Positions 1 to 11,992 of a stretch of 64,000 nucleotides of DNA are shown one piece after another. The notes beneath the pieces were generated by a model. That model worked only from the letters and a program-made list of their open reading frames with translations. It was not told where the DNA came from and did no database searches. Position 1 is the stretch's first letter; each line of letters opens with the position of its first letter. The stretch covers positions 19,538,345-19,602,344 of the forward strand of contig CM073326.1 in NCBI GenBank assembly GCA_037043015.1, given 5' to 3'. This stretch comes from Bryum argenteum (Eukaryota > Streptophyta > Bryopsida > Bryales > Bryaceae). The position numbers and the translations under genes were made by a program.

Positions 1-661
1 ACAACTTCATTTGTATCAGTATGATGTTCTTGAACTTTTAATTCCCATGGTCTTCACAATGCAGGAGCCAAGGAGAAAAATTTAACGTTTCTTGCAAAAC
101 CTCATTCTATGCAAGCCTAAGAGAAGTATAAAAACTAGATGAAGAAATTAGGGATCAATGACAAAACAACACCGAACATACTAAATTGTAATGAACATAC
201 TAGTTTAAAAGGAATTTTGTTTTGCCCAACAAAACTTAAGCTCACACATATTTCGTAAAGGAATCATGACTTTTCATCTTTAATGTGGTGCCCAATTCTC
301 AACTCATGTGAGCAAGTACTTAAGAGGCATATTTTGCGTATGAACTCTTTTCAGTGTACCCATATTGAACATTTGAGGGCAAAATGGTTTACAAGAGCAC
401 TCTACTACTCCAAGTTTAAAAAATTATATCACAAATAAGCATAAGGTAGTGTGCCACAAGCTTTGCTCATACCACTAAAGTTATTCTCTTAGCCACTCAA
501 AAAGGAGAATCTTTAACTCAAAATAGCGACAATACTCACTTACAACCAAAAACTAACATTCATAACTAATTTGAGGACAATATGAAGAAAGTTCTTAAAT
601 ACCACGCGTACGAAGCCACTTCAGAAATATGTTACAACAACAAAGTTGACCTTGGTGTAGG
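1..661. other. AT-rich stretch without a recognised gene
   Basis: This lies downstream of the ARL13-like gene, which is on the minus strand. Both strands carry frequent stops and no motif stands out. It probably contains the 3' UTR and terminator of that gene near its right end. Confidence 0.5.
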
Positions 662-3058
662 TTACGGTTGCCCAGGAAGATGAGGAATATCATCTAAGAA
701 TGCACCTTGCTCTTTAGAATGTCCAAAGTAGTCAGCAAGTTGGCTTTGGGTATAGGTAGGCTCCGGTGAATCCTTCTCATATTGTTTCTCATATTGTTGT
801 ATCAAAGGTTGCAAAGATTCATCAAAATGAGATGCTGAAACTTTGAACCTCTGCCCATGATTTGTCCGCTCCTCAAATGTACAAAATGTGGGATTAGAAT
901 CATCTCCTATCCAACTTTGCATGCGAGCATAAGTATCTGATTGATGATCTTCTAAATTAGGCAAAACAACTACCGGTAAATTACTTGCCGCTTCCTTTTC
1001 TTCCTGCAAGCGAAGGTTGAATCAATACTCCAATGATTTCATGCATATTCAGTCTAAAGCAAGAAAAACTACAACCTATTTAGAGGCAGGCGTGAATAGA
1101 GTGTTCGTTCGACTTATCCTTGGATGTATGCTCGGAGGTCATCACATCAGTGGTGTGTCTTCTAACTCCTCTCGGGGTGAACACTATGCTAGTTTCTACC
1201 TAGCCACTAGTACCTTAGAGATACCCCAGATGGTATTATCCTGAACGGTTTTGAGGTATCCATACAACGAGGTCCAAGAACCCCCACCATAGTTGGGTGG
1301 ACTATGATGGTGACCACTGCACGGGCACAGGGAATAAAATCCACGACCTCCTCATTGGAGGCCGATACTCATTCTACATTATACTTTAGCAAGTCTCAAA
1401 CTATGATATGACAAGATCTTGTAGAAACACATCAAGTGGTATTAAATTACATCAATTGCATTGTGTGGGTGGTTTGAAATTTCCATTGTGATTATTTTGT
1501 CGCGGAGTAGTTTAATTTACTTATACTTATATCTAAACTTATATGATGTTTTGTTACGTTTCATGTATTTGGACGACAATGAATTTGAATACCTTTGAAA
1601 TAATTTGATGTCCTTGGATGGTTTGAATAAATGCTTACTTGGAATGATTTTGAGCGTTGGTATCGCTCTTTAAGACTTCGTTGTTCTTCATCAATCTGTA
1701 AATGATATATTTTTATTTTATTTTTTCAAATAAGGATAATGTTCAGTCTTATAAGGATAATGTTCAGTCTTATAGATGTCCAAGTAGAATTTGTGTATAA
1801 TAATATAGTGAACACCTGCTTATTTGTCTCAAATGCAACTTGTTCTTGAAGTTCTTTGAATCGAATTTTGATCAATGCTAAAAACCAATCAAGTCCAAGT
1901 TGCAAATCTTTTTGTATCATGCTTCCATACTAACATACAACAAAATACAACTCAAGAGAAACACAATATTTGATGACTTCTTAGTGAAGCTTTGAAAGCG
2001 CTCTTATTGACCAGTATTGATTACATTTACATAGCAACCTTTGCAAAATTATAGTACTTATACACCTACATATTTAGAAACGAAAAAATCTACGACAACC
2101 ATCTTATAGTGTTCTATATTGTTATTTTAGGTTTTCAAATTCATGTAATGCTAATCAACTTATGACATCATATGAGTTGACATTTTTGTTGACCAATAGA
2201 ACAATTACCTGCAATCGACAATCACAATATATGAATGCTTGTGTGTTTGTATCAAAAGGCCCAAGAGCACCCATCAATTCATCATAATGTAAGGCAATGC
2301 CTTCATTTATTTTATTGGCAATGATAAGAAATGGCTTTCTTGCCAAACGTGGATGCTTTATGGCATTTTTAAGTTCTTTTGATGCTTCCCAAAGTGCAGA
2401 TTCATCTGCTCCGTCAACAACAAAAATTGCTCCATGTGCCTGCACTTGTGATTTATGAACCTCAATATTGCTTGATTTACTCTTACCTTTCAATTATGGA
2501 ATTTTCAAGGCATTACTCTATACATGATTTACATACCCTTGAGTAAAAATTAGGCCAAAGTGCACGGCTACTTTTTCCTCCACCCAACTCGTAGATAGAT
2601 ACTTGAAAGTTTTGTGTGCTCCATTGTTTTTGATCAAAGCCCCATATTGGAGGTTCATCATTTTTGTCTTCTTTTCTTCACATTGAGTTTCATACCAAAT
2701 AATTGTGCTTTAGTAGATTCTTCGACGATGTATTATTATACATACATTGAAGACTTGTATCCATTAATATATCATGTAGATATGTGGCTTGTGTTGTTGA
2801 TGTGATATAAGATTCCTATCATTCTAAAACAAGAAACATTCAATATTTACAATACAAAGGGAGCATGCATGTTATCAAGAGCCACCCATTCTCTTACCTT
2901 ATTGTTGAAATGAGAGTTGACTTCCCTGCATTATCGAGCCCAATTAATAAAATTACAATGTCATCTTGGTGACAACATGAACGAAATATTGTGAACAAGC
3001 AATCACAACCTGAGGAATGAACACCATTGTGACTATGGTTTTCATCCTCTTCTTGCAT
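662..3058 (-). CDS. ARL13: ARL13-like ciliary small GTPase
   Basis: Five exons join in phase: 2898-3058, 2537-2675, 2209-2439, 1816-1929 and 662-1003 (328 aa). Seen: an N-terminus with clustered cysteines (GCDC, then SCC), a P-loop GLDNAGKS, a switch II region ELGGG, GAIFVVDGAD, a G4-like NKIN, and a helical GLDWFLALI segment at the end of the GTPase fold. The exon 5 tail is polar. Known: ARL13B proteins are lipid-anchored through N-terminal cysteines. They replace the usual catalytic glutamine with glycine in DLGGG, act in the ciliary membrane and serve as exchange factor for ARL3. The ELGGG and cysteine pattern match this. Inferred: the organism builds cilia, probably on sperm. The exon 2 acceptor has a weak pyrimidine tract and is the least certain boundary. 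Intron 4 (1004-1815) holds repeat-like DNA. The tail is shorter than in animal ARL13B. Confidence 0.85.
1260..1420. repeat. dispersed repeat inside ARL13 intron 4
   Basis: The segment around 1290-1320 (accatagttgggtggac and following) resembles the reverse complement of 59083-59120. A nearby cgtgaat..gtgt.cgttcg motif at 1090 recurs at 6090. It is probably a fragment of a dispersed transposable element. The family is not identified. Confidence 0.35.
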
Positions 3059-3841
3059 GGAAAAAAATACTTACTTCATATTTGAAAACATGTTGAAGTA
3101 AACATGTATAAAAAGATATCGAAATGATCGTTTGTTTGCCAACAACGAGATTTATGTTTTTTCTTGTGTTTTCTGAAAGAAATAAAAAAAATCTATGTCA
3201 CATTCAACATGTTGACTTTAGTATATGTTGATTCAAATAGCATCGGATTGCCTTCAATTTTTGTGAGTTTGTTCACACTGCACTACAATCTCATCATTTC
3301 TATCGTAATATATGGTGTTCTTGAAAATATGATTCACCACTATAATTAACCCCTATTTGGACATTAAACTTTAATGTTTTGAATGAAGGTTGAAACTTTG
3401 GAGTGGCATATCTTCTTCATCCAATGCTTGTTCTTGATGATTTTAAAAATTGGATTCAAGTCTAGTTTTACTTTTAAAAATCTCATGTTCATCCAAAATG
3501 TTATAAGTTTGGTAACCTACATGGAAAGAATTTAGAGCATAATGTTTGAAGTAACAATCATCAACTTGCCCTTTGCACCATTAATAACACACATCTCGTG
3601 CAATACCCACAAAAACTTTTTCTACAACTGTGAACACTACAATCTCACAAACGATAAACATCGAATGGTCAATTTTTGAAACAATACCTAAAAATAGGGT
3701 TAGGTACAAGCTTTTACGGTTGAAAGTTACAAAAAAGTAAAAAAATTGTTCATAGAGTCCATGAACTCCCAGGAGTACATGGAGGTTGAAAATCCCAGTT
3801 TTGAGGTTTTAAGCTCCCAAAAACACAAGGAAATTTAGGGG
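3059..3841. other. AT-rich intergenic DNA upstream of the ARL13-like gene
   Basis: No coding frame is recognised. It must include the promoter of the minus-strand ARL13-like gene at its left end. I see no clear TATA box. Confidence 0.5.
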
Positions 3842-4958
3842 TTAACCCTTAAACGCCTGAGCGGCCCCAAGGGGGCCGTTTCCAACAGAATCTCCTCTGT
3901 AGCTCTCAAACACAATAACTTTTCACTAAAATTTTGATGTCAAATTGGTCACCTTCTTCTCATGCATTCAAAAAGTGAAATTTTAGAATTCAAATTACAA
4001 TTTGTATGAGTGAATTTGTGCTTTGAAAGGATTGTGGTAGGTAGGTTGGCCAGGGTTGTATAATACTTGTAGGAGGTTGCAAGCTCATCATTGATTGGAT
4101 CATTCATGATGCCCAAGTTCAAAAAGTGCACTATTCATGATGCCCAAGTGCAAAAGATGTTGTGATCTAATACTGGGCTGTCCAAATCCGTATAGCTAGG
4201 CGTTTAACCCTAGAACGTCGGAGCCCATAACCGTGGCCTGAACTTTGATATGTCTTACTCTGAATCCTCCATTTCGCCACTTTACCTGAAAGTAAAATAT
4301 TTTATTTTATTTTTCGTAGATGTGATGACATGCTTTTCATATGCTGTAAAAATTTCAGATTTTTTTGGGAAGATTTGAAATTCAAGTGAATTTTCAAAGA
4401 AAAACCAAAAATAATTCATATCAAATACAAATCACTTTCAAAAAATCTGAAATTTTTAGAATAAGGGGACATTGTAGTGAAGAATAGCATGGTGTAATCC
4501 ATGGTTTCGTGTCATGCTATATTTGAAAATTGAGAAAGAGACCCTATAGGCATGTAAACTTAAGGTGTCGATGAAATCACTAGATATTAGGAATCTCTTG
4601 AAATTCTAACTTGGAGTAGAAACAAGACTTGGTAAGATTCATTTTATGAATTGAGCTTGAACTCAAAAGAGATCATTTAGTTGCCTAAATTTGAGACTTA
4701 ATAAAATTAGGAAAAAGTTGCGTAAATGCCTTTGTGTGGTGACTTGTTTTTAACCATTCTTTCAACTTTCATACCACATGTGATCTTAGGAAATACCTTA
4801 AATGACCTCAAATGAATTCCATGATATGCTATTATCATTCATAAATCCAATTACAAAAATCATGAATGAAATTCATCCCGCAATAATAGGTTACAGTGAA
4901 AATGTTCTGTTCATCGGACATAAAATGGCCGCTCCGACGTTCCAGGGTTAAGGGTTAA
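3842..4958. mobile_element. TTAA-target inverted-repeat element (piggyBac-type MITE), copy A, carrying a nested insertion
   Basis: The left end reads TTAACCCTTAAACGCC. The right end reads GGCGT, then TTAA, then a 744-bp insertion, then GGGTTAA. With the insertion removed, the right end is the exact reverse complement of the left, and the element is about 373 bp. A sister copy in the opposite orientation lies at 27059-27428 (370 bp) and shares interior sequence such as the gcatcatgaatagtgcac block. TTAA target duplication plus termini starting CCC are hallmarks of the piggyBac superfamily. There is no transposase, so it is non-autonomous. Confidence 0.8.
4204..4951. mobile_element. second TTAA-target element nested in copy A
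   Basis: It is bounded by TTAA at 4204-4207 and 4948-4951. The inverted termini are CCCTAGAACGTCGGAGC on the left and the complement of CCCTGGAACGTCGGAGC on the right (16 of 17 identical). It sits in the TTAA that is part of the right terminal repeat of copy A, and the remaining GGGTTAA of that repeat follows directly. The interior, about 700 bp, is AT-rich and non-coding. It is a different subfamily from copy A but shares the first bases of the terminus. Confidence 0.8.
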
Positions 4959-5377
4959 GAGATGGTTGCTACTACAATTATAGTAGCCCAGGGATGTGAA
5001 AACTCATCATTTTATGTCTATATGTGATTGTAAGCCATTAAAGCTGACCCACTTAGGTTTTCTTTCTCATACTGGGCCGGATTGCCTCATCATTTCTCCA
5101 CAAGTTGTTTGGATTTCCTTATAACCGCCGGAACTAAAAAAATTCACTTTAATTAATTATTCAGCTAACAAGTGCACGACCAACTATGCACCTACGGGTA
5201 ATCGAAGACGAAGAAAGGGGAGCATGCTAAGTCCATCGTCACCAAGAAATAAACTTCAAACATTCTTGAACATTGATCATTGTCGTTACATCAATGACAA
5301 AGACAAGTAGTTTTTAACACCAACATGATCAACATCATATCATATAACAAGTACACTCTTAGTGCCAACAATCTACA
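4959..5377. other. non-coding stretch between small elements
   Basis: No reading frame or RNA gene is recognised. Confidence 0.5.
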
Positions 5378-5440
5378 TTGTACAATAGGATGACATTCAA
5401 ATTGGCCGTTTAGTAGTTCCAGGGATAGTGTCCTACACTG

Positions 5441-5880
5441 CTGCCAACTTTGACACCCTCTCCAAAGCTGAGAAATTTTTATTTTACCATGAAAATTTGG
5501 GGACAACATCATCTTTATGTTGAAAACATGCATACCAAATTTCAAGTCCATGAGACTTATACAAAAAAACTTATGCAAGATCTACCAACTTGGGATAGCT
5601 GTGAGAAAAGTGTCACAGCTGCCAACTTTGACACCCTCCCAAGAATTGAGGAAATTTTTTTTGCCCATGAAATTTTTGGAGCAAAAATATTTTTATGTTG
5701 TTTGCATGTGTGGAAAATTTCAAGTCCAAAAGACCCATACAAAAAATAATATTCCAAATCTATCAACATCTGTAGTTTTGAGAAACAAAGGGGAAAACCA
5801 TTTTACTACTTCCAACTTTGATGCCCTCCTTAGGATTGAGTTTTTGTTGATACATGGTGAAATTTTTGGCACAAGATCAT
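5441..5880. repeat. three diverged tandem repeats of about 180 bp
   Basis: The motif ccaactttgacaccctc recurs at about 5443, 5622 and 5812 (as tccaactttgatgccctc). Each copy is followed by a similar gaggaaatttttt...catgaaatttttgg stretch. Spacings are about 179 and 190 bp. The copies are strongly diverged. Confidence 0.65.
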
Positions 5881-5940
5881 CTCTACGCTGGTAACATATG
5901 AGATAAATTTCAAAGCCAAAAGATGTAAACAAAAAAGTAC

Positions 5941-6024
5941 AGGAGGGGATTGCAAAACATAGAATCCGAGAGGAGGGGATTGCAAAACATAGAATCCGAG
6001 AGGAGGGGATTGCAAAACATAGAA
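5941..6024. repeat. 30-bp tandem repeat, 2.8 copies
   Basis: Two perfect units of aggaggggattgcaaaacat plus agaatccgag are followed by a partial third that runs into the right inverted repeat. The units are identical, so the array is recent or homogenised. Confidence 0.9.
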
Positions 6025-6056
6025 ACGGCCAATTTGAATGTCACCCTATTGTACAA

Positions 6057-6994
6057 GATAGATAGAAACTCTGGTCCCTTTCTAAGGGGCCGGCGTGAAT
6101 GAAGTGTCCGTTCGTAATGCTATTATCCCAATGGCCACGGGATGAGGGGAAATTGAACTACATTGTACAACAACCATTACCTTAGCGGGACAGGCACGCT
6201 GTTGGGGCATCCACGGTTATAGGAGTGTGGTGGGGGCTGGAGGTGACGTGCAGCGGTGTAGCTAGCTTAGAGGGGGCCGGAAATTCAGAAGGCAGGCCAG
6301 GGCTATGGCAAAACGTGCAGCATAGGGAAATTTGAAACATGGTGGTAGGGAAACAGGCAATTGTCCATTCCCAGGATGTACAGTACAACAATGATTAATG
6401 AGCAGCCGAGGCTGAGGCACGCTCTTTCACTTCCTTTGAACAAGTAAAGGAAGGGATGGGTCAATCATAATAATGCATCCCACGTACCACAAGTAAGTTA
6501 AGAGCACACACAAGTAATATAACTTGTTCACAATCATCCCCAGGTATGGACAAGATTGTGACTAGGACGGATGAGCATCCCTATCTCCACCTCCCGCTGA
6601 TGCCATGCATTCATGCCCACCCCCTCCTCTCCTGCAATTTCATTTTATATCATTAACTCTTTACTAATTCCCTCCTCCCCACTAATTTGCTCACTAATCG
6701 CGGGGATTGAATAGCCCATAAAGCCCCGCCCCCCTGCTGTCTTATCCCCCGTTAGAAGCTCGTTGTGACTTCTTCGGAGCCCGCGCCGTCGCATCATCCG
6801 CCATCGTTTCCCCGCCCTCTGTGCTCTCCTCCCTCTCGTTGTCACCGCCGCCGTCTCGCCCTCCGCGCCAGCTCTCTATCGAGGTACTACATGCCCCACT
6901 TGCTCGCGCTCTCACTCTGTGAGTGTTGCATTGCGTGTTCTCCTCACGCTAGGGTTGCTTGCTTGCAGGAACTCTTCGAGAAGGAGGAGAAACG
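6057..6994. other. upstream region and 5' UTR of the Elongin-C gene
   Basis: The left half is repeat-like (ggccggcgtgaatgaagtgt, related to 1090). From about 6590 the sequence becomes pyrimidine-rich and GC-rich, as expected of a promoter and 5' UTR. A probable 5' UTR intron runs from a donor near 6880 (cgag/gtactac) to the acceptor ttgcttgcag at about 6967, just before the start codon. Confidence 0.45.
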
Positions 6995-7762
6995 ATGTTG
7001 AGCAAGTCAGAGACTGTGAAGCTTGTGAGTGCCGAGGGTTTTGAATTTATCATTGATCGGAAGGCGGCTGTTGTTTCCAACACGCTGAAGAACATGCTCT
7101 CCTCGAGTGGTTCGTCTTTTTCTTCTCTCGACCTTTCTTTGTTCCCGTCTTCAGCAGTGGAGGAATATCTGCGCGTTCTTGGTTGTAGATCGTCTTTCGT
7201 GGCTCTGTCCCTTGGAATTTTTGGAACGAATCCGATTCAGTCTTCCATTGTAGGCGAAAGTGCTTTGAGTTTGGCTTTAATCTAATCTTGTGCTTGAAGC
7301 GATCTTTTTTAGTCTTTTTTATCGGCACAGATATCGAGGCTCTTCAGTGTTTTTATTTCGTTTTTTTAATAAAAAATTATTATTATTATTATTTTTGTTT
7401 TGTCTCACTTCATTTCAATGTCGAACCTATGCAGGTAACTTTACGGAAACAGAGTTAGGTGAAGTGAACTTCCCCGAAATCAGTACGCCTATTCTGGAGA
7501 AAGTGTGCCAGTACTTTTACTGGTCGTTGCAATTTGCCAGGTGTGTGAACCTTCCCTTTATTGTCCCAAACTAGGTGTACGAGGAAGTGACTGCTACTGA
7601 CGTAGACGCCGAAGTCGATCTTGTTTCATTTGGCGGGGTTTCTGGAAACCGGAATATTTTGTCTCATTTCGCATATTTTCTGCCTTTTGTTTGGTTCTTT
7701 TTGGATATTTTGGTCGTTACACCGTCTGATTTATTGGTATGTTCCCTTGTAATCGTTTAGTA

Positions 7763-7824
<62 letters not shown>

Positions 7825-8042
7825 CATTCGTATATTGATGGGAGCTGAGAAGCGATTGCGTAGATTTACAGATTGTAAATCTTGGAAATCGGAGAACGGT
7901 AACGACATCAGCTGTGAAGGCAGATGCGAATCTGTATTGAAAGATGTGTTGGAATGTGTTCAGTGGCAAGGAGACAGAGTTTGTGATTGAGCCCGAGATT
8001 ACACTGGAGCTGATGATGGCAGCAAATTATCTGCACACTTGA
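6995..8042 (+). CDS. ELOC: Elongin-C (transcription elongation factor B subunit 1)
   Basis: Three exons join in phase: 6995-7109, 7435-7540 and 7964-8042 (99 aa, the usual plant length). Seen: the Skp1/BTB-POZ fold sequence with VKLVSAEGFEF near the N-terminus, NTLKNML, EVNFPEIST, KVCQYFYWSLQFA and the C-terminal LELMMAANYLHT. These match plant Elongin-C and separate it from SKP1, which is longer and ends in a WAFE helix. Known: Elongin-C is a small nuclear adaptor that pairs with Elongin-A or BC-box proteins in transcription elongation and in cullin E3 ligases. The start at 6995 was chosen because it follows a 5' UTR splice acceptor. An upstream in-frame leucine/methionine region at 6959 would straddle that acceptor. 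Intron 2 carries a long TA microsatellite. Confidence 0.92.
7765..7823. repeat. TA dinucleotide microsatellite in Elongin-C intron 2
   Basis: About 29 uninterrupted TA units. Its length is likely variable, and it can form cruciforms. Confidence 0.95.
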
Positions 8043-9731
8043 GACCTGCTTCCGCGACTCCACTCTATCCTTGACTTGTGAATACGGGTGATTTTGAAGA
8101 GAAATGTAGTAGGTAGGGCTTATTATCAATTCTATCGTTTTCTAGGCTGAGGTTTGAAGGCATTCTAGGGTATGGTGGTTGGGGCATGCATGCTCATGCC
8201 AACCATTGAAGGCTTCTGTATATTTTGATTCACTATTTCCCCCTCATTCGATCGCAGCGTGTGCAATCAAGCTGAATGGTCGAATGTCTCTATCTGACTG
8301 CTTAGCTAGGGTCTAGTGATCTTCAGGTGTGATATGGGTGCCAGTAGAGCTTTTTTCCGAGGCGGAGCAGGTGTGTATGGTAGCATGTTGATAAATAATG
8401 AACGACATGTTGTGTAGTCAAGTAGTAAACATAGGTTGTATCGTAAGAAACCGTAGTGGTGACTCATTCTGTCTTGCAGCAGAAACGTGAAGCTGCTTAA
8501 TCAAGTCTTACTAGGTAGATACGTTAGTTTTGTTTTGTCCTTTCTAATAAGGAGTATTTCACTTTTCCTACTGCTTAATGTGGTACTGATCTGGTGGATT
8601 CAATCAACACCTCTTTTTCAAGGTCGACTTGACCATCTGTTTTTCAGAGCTCAAATTCCTTCCGTTAGTGCAGTTATTCGTGTAGGTAGTGGAGCTTGTA
8701 CTCAAGAGGTTTAGTGGTACAGAGGAAACTGTTGTTCGCTGCAGTCAGTATGAAGGTCAAATAGAATCAAGAATATTGAGATAATTGGCTCAACCTTTAT
8801 TGGGAGTGCTTGCTTACATATTCTGTTCATCTCGTCTTTTTGATGTGCTCACAACTGGTGCTTTGCAGGAATTGTGACAAAAAGCATTTTGTAGTGAACC
8901 TACTGTGTTGTCTAACACAATGCTATATAATCACCCAACCGTAACTATCTTGAGAAGGTGCCTGGGAAAGGAATCAGAAAATACGTTTCTACAGCCGAGA
9001 AGAAGACATGCATTGGCCCTCTTCTGAGCACCATGCATGCGAATGAGGTCGAGCATTGGACATCTTGCTCAGTACCATGCATGCCACAGTAGATGCCAGA
9101 GCAGGGATTATTGACTCAGTTACCGTCTTCAATTTAAAACAGTGAAATCTCACAACGACTCCAACTGAAGAATGACTGGTGCACATGTTGAAACAATATC
9201 ATTCAGATTGAATACTTATTTTCCGACTCAAAAGACCATTGAAGATGTCAGTACACACAACACCAAGTACTCGAATTGGTCGAAGGGTGTAGGGCCAGTA
9301 AATGTACCGGAATACTCGAAGAGTGTAGGACCATACACTGAACCAGATTGTACGCAGTATGTATTGGAAACTGAGAAGGTGAGTTCTTATGACACGCTAC
9401 TAACTACTGGTGTATATACTATAATACAAACTCGGTGTTTAAGAAAACTATATGATCACCTACGTTGGAACCATCTCGTATGAAGCTTTGATGTATGAGC
9501 AGATTGGAAATCTATGTACGTCTTCGCTGCCTCTGAATTCCTCTGCTTGATCATTCTGTTGCAGAGAGCTGAAACTTTTAAGAAGTAGGTGAGAATCGGC
9601 AAATAGAAGCGGGGCTTTTACAAAAACCTTTGAGACAAAACGAAAGAAGGATTAGCTCTGCTGTGACCAAGGTGTCTCGTGGAAAACGTATCTCGTGGAC
9701 GACCTTGAGAGGATTATTATTGATTGGAAAA
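8043..9731. other. convergent intergenic region between Elongin-C and SGR
   Basis: Elongin-C (+) and SGR (-) face each other, so both 3' UTRs lie here. An imperfect hairpin (ggttggggcatg...catgccaacc) sits near 8178-8206. A plus-strand frame at 9172-9483 (103 aa) has an internal duplication (SKGVGPVNVPEYSKSVGP) but no recognisable family, and I do not call it a gene. Confidence 0.45.
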
Positions 9732-11992
9732 TTATGATGTAGTCTGCTCTTTCTGGAGAAGCTCGTCGAAGCTCTTGGGCAAAGGAATAACGCTCTGACG
9801 AGAGCAGCACTCGCAGGGCTCCTCGCAGATTTTCCCTGGCCACAACTTCTTGGGCCATTGCTTCTCGATCTCGTCGATGGCATGGTGGATGGCTTCCTTG
9901 GCTTCCTCGCCCGCGCTCTGTCCACGACACAGTTTGCATCAGTCTGTGAATGCACCCGTAAGTAACTCATCGCCTACTCTCGCAAATTTATGCGGCCCAA
10001 GCTTCGGATTAATAAACTTACACCGTTATATCCTTACTCTTAGTACAGTATACGGAAAGTCAAGTAGTACATCTACGCAAACTTCGCTTTCACCCACCAC
10101 TCCAATGAATAGGATGGTAATTCATAAGAAGGCCGTGGGAAAGTTGAAGCCGAAAGGTTCTTAATGATTTAAGCGTTCATGAATCATACCCCACTGTTGC
10201 CCGAGCTATGAGAATCACCAAGTAAGAAAATGTCGACAATTTGATATACTATCAGAGAAGAATTTGTTGCTTTTGTTACCTTGGCAGCTTCAACAAGAGG
10301 ACCCCAGCATTCCACTCGGTTGTACTCCTTGACGTTGGAATGGAAGTATACCCACACCATCGCATTATCCAGATCTACATCCAACCAAGTCCAGCTTCCA
10401 CCAGGTCAGTGATGTTTCTGAGGATACGCATTCAGCACGTTAATCTGCAAGAATAAATCTCAACCCTTAAGCCGAATTGCCCAATGAATGTTCTGCTCAA
10501 AGAAATGAGTAGGATACGCCCGGTGAAGGGGAAAACACAAAGAGACCCAGTGTACTGGCGATATTGCACTGAAGAAATCTGAAGCACTACGTGATTTCTA
10601 TCATCATGTCCCTTACCACATTCGTATCCAGATTTTCTGCTCAATAAAAAATCAGCACGATGCTCAGCATCCCTGTATATGACTGCACCGGGTTGGGCTT
10701 GCACTGACCGTCATACACGATTCGAAGCCAGAGTTGGTTTGGTCTCTAGTACCAGCACAAAAGAACTGGAGTGCAAGCGATGGCATTACCTGGGTAGGCC
10801 TTGAGAAGTTCCTCATCGCCATGTCGGAAGGCCTCCAAGACCACAGGAAGCTCCTTGCGAAAAATGTAGAATCGCAGATTAGCGATGAGGTTGTGAAGAA
10901 AGTTGCCTCCACTGATATGGCAATGCACGTGGAGTGACATTTTGCCTTGCACTCGCTTCCATTCCGCCACCACTTCGTCCCGCTGTAGCCGGCTGTACCA
11001 CCCTTTCAACTAGTACACAGAGTGTGACCCCAACCTTCAGTCAGGTACCATCTCGCACAACCAAACACCTACCGTATTGCCTGTTAATATGATCTATTAT
11101 ACATTACAATACTAATGACATGGTCACAGATTGGGATTACTCATGAACACTCAAAACACCGTATATTATTGGTTTCAACTGAACTCATTTCAATCTCTTA
11201 GAGAAAATACCTACAAGACACAAGATTTCATGGTGCAAATGTGCTTTACTCAAATCGCCCATTTCCATTACATCTTAAAAAATTGTCACCGAATTGGACA
11301 GAGCTCCTCCTCTTCGAACTTGTGCGAGAAAACCCCACTAGCCCATTGGAGACGACAATTACAGATTAAAAGTTCGCTGACATTCAAAGTCTGGCAGGAT
11401 ACGGATTGAATTGTTGCGAGGAGTAGTACCTGCGCTTTGTTAATTTCTCTTGAGATGGCCAAGGTAATCTTGGAGGTGACGTCGCTGTGAGTCAAGGTGT
11501 AGATTCGTGGCTGCTGCTCATCAGGATGCCCCTTGTCTGCGCCTAAAAACAGCACTTTGAGTTTGGCAGCTTCGAACAGAGCCGGCCCGAACAGCCGTGC
11601 ATCCTACACCAACGAGGACACGATCAAATTCACACATCAGTCATAAACATTGGAGTAGTGCTCGCTTCTACTAATCATATAGAACAACCATAAGATTAGC
11701 TACAGGAATTGCGTGAGCTCACCACAACAGGTTTGGGTGCGGCGACAGGAAGAGGCCGAACCGCTGCCTTCAAGCGAAGCACTCGGCAGCTGTCCACGCT
11801 CCAGAACTGCGACACGAGCACCGTCCTTGCCGCTCCAGAAGCGCACAGCCTGATTGCTTCAGCTTTCCTGTACGAAGTTGACGACACCGCAACTAGTGCT
11901 GGTGGGGAATGAGTATTATTACGCTGTGTGAGTGACTGTGAGCTCACCGCTAGAGCAGCTACTGTCGAGACCGGCTGGCACACACTGGCCAT
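9732..11992 (-). CDS. SGR: STAY-GREEN protein (chlorophyll a Mg-dechelatase)
   Basis: Five exons, all in phase: 11723-11992, 11430-11603, 10790-11009, 10280-10374 and 9732-9917 (314 aa). Seen: a Ser/Ala-rich N-terminus of about 90 residues like a plastid transit peptide, then ARLFGPALFEAAKLKVLFLG, RIYTLTHSDVTSKITLAIS, LHVHCHISGG, FRKELPVVLEAFRHGD, VWVYFHSNVKEYNRVECWG, and a C-terminal cysteine cluster CEEPCECC of the C-x3-C-x-C-C type. Known: SGR/NYE proteins in the chloroplast remove magnesium from chlorophyll a to give pheophytin a. The cysteine motif is typical of canonical SGR rather than SGR-like proteins. The start MASVCQ was chosen over an in-frame ATG 24 codons upstream because it begins a typical transit peptide. 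An 81-bp in-frame segment of exon 1 also has splice-like ends and may be an alternative intron. Confidence 0.93.

Larger units (their letters stand above)
5378..6056. mobile_element. 679-bp inverted-repeat-bounded element
   Basis: A 34-bp segment at 5378-5411 (ttgtacaatagg and following) is repeated as its reverse complement at 6023-6056 with one mismatch. The interior holds three diverged repeats of about 180 bp and a 30-bp tandem repeat. No transposase frame and no clear target duplication are seen. It is possibly a non-autonomous DNA transposon, but a foldback or rearranged repeat is also possible. Confidence 0.55.

Noticed and set aside
9172..9483. 103-codon frame between Elongin-C and SGR
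   Set aside because: An internal duplication keeps it open, but there is no family match, no clear gene structure and weak coding character.
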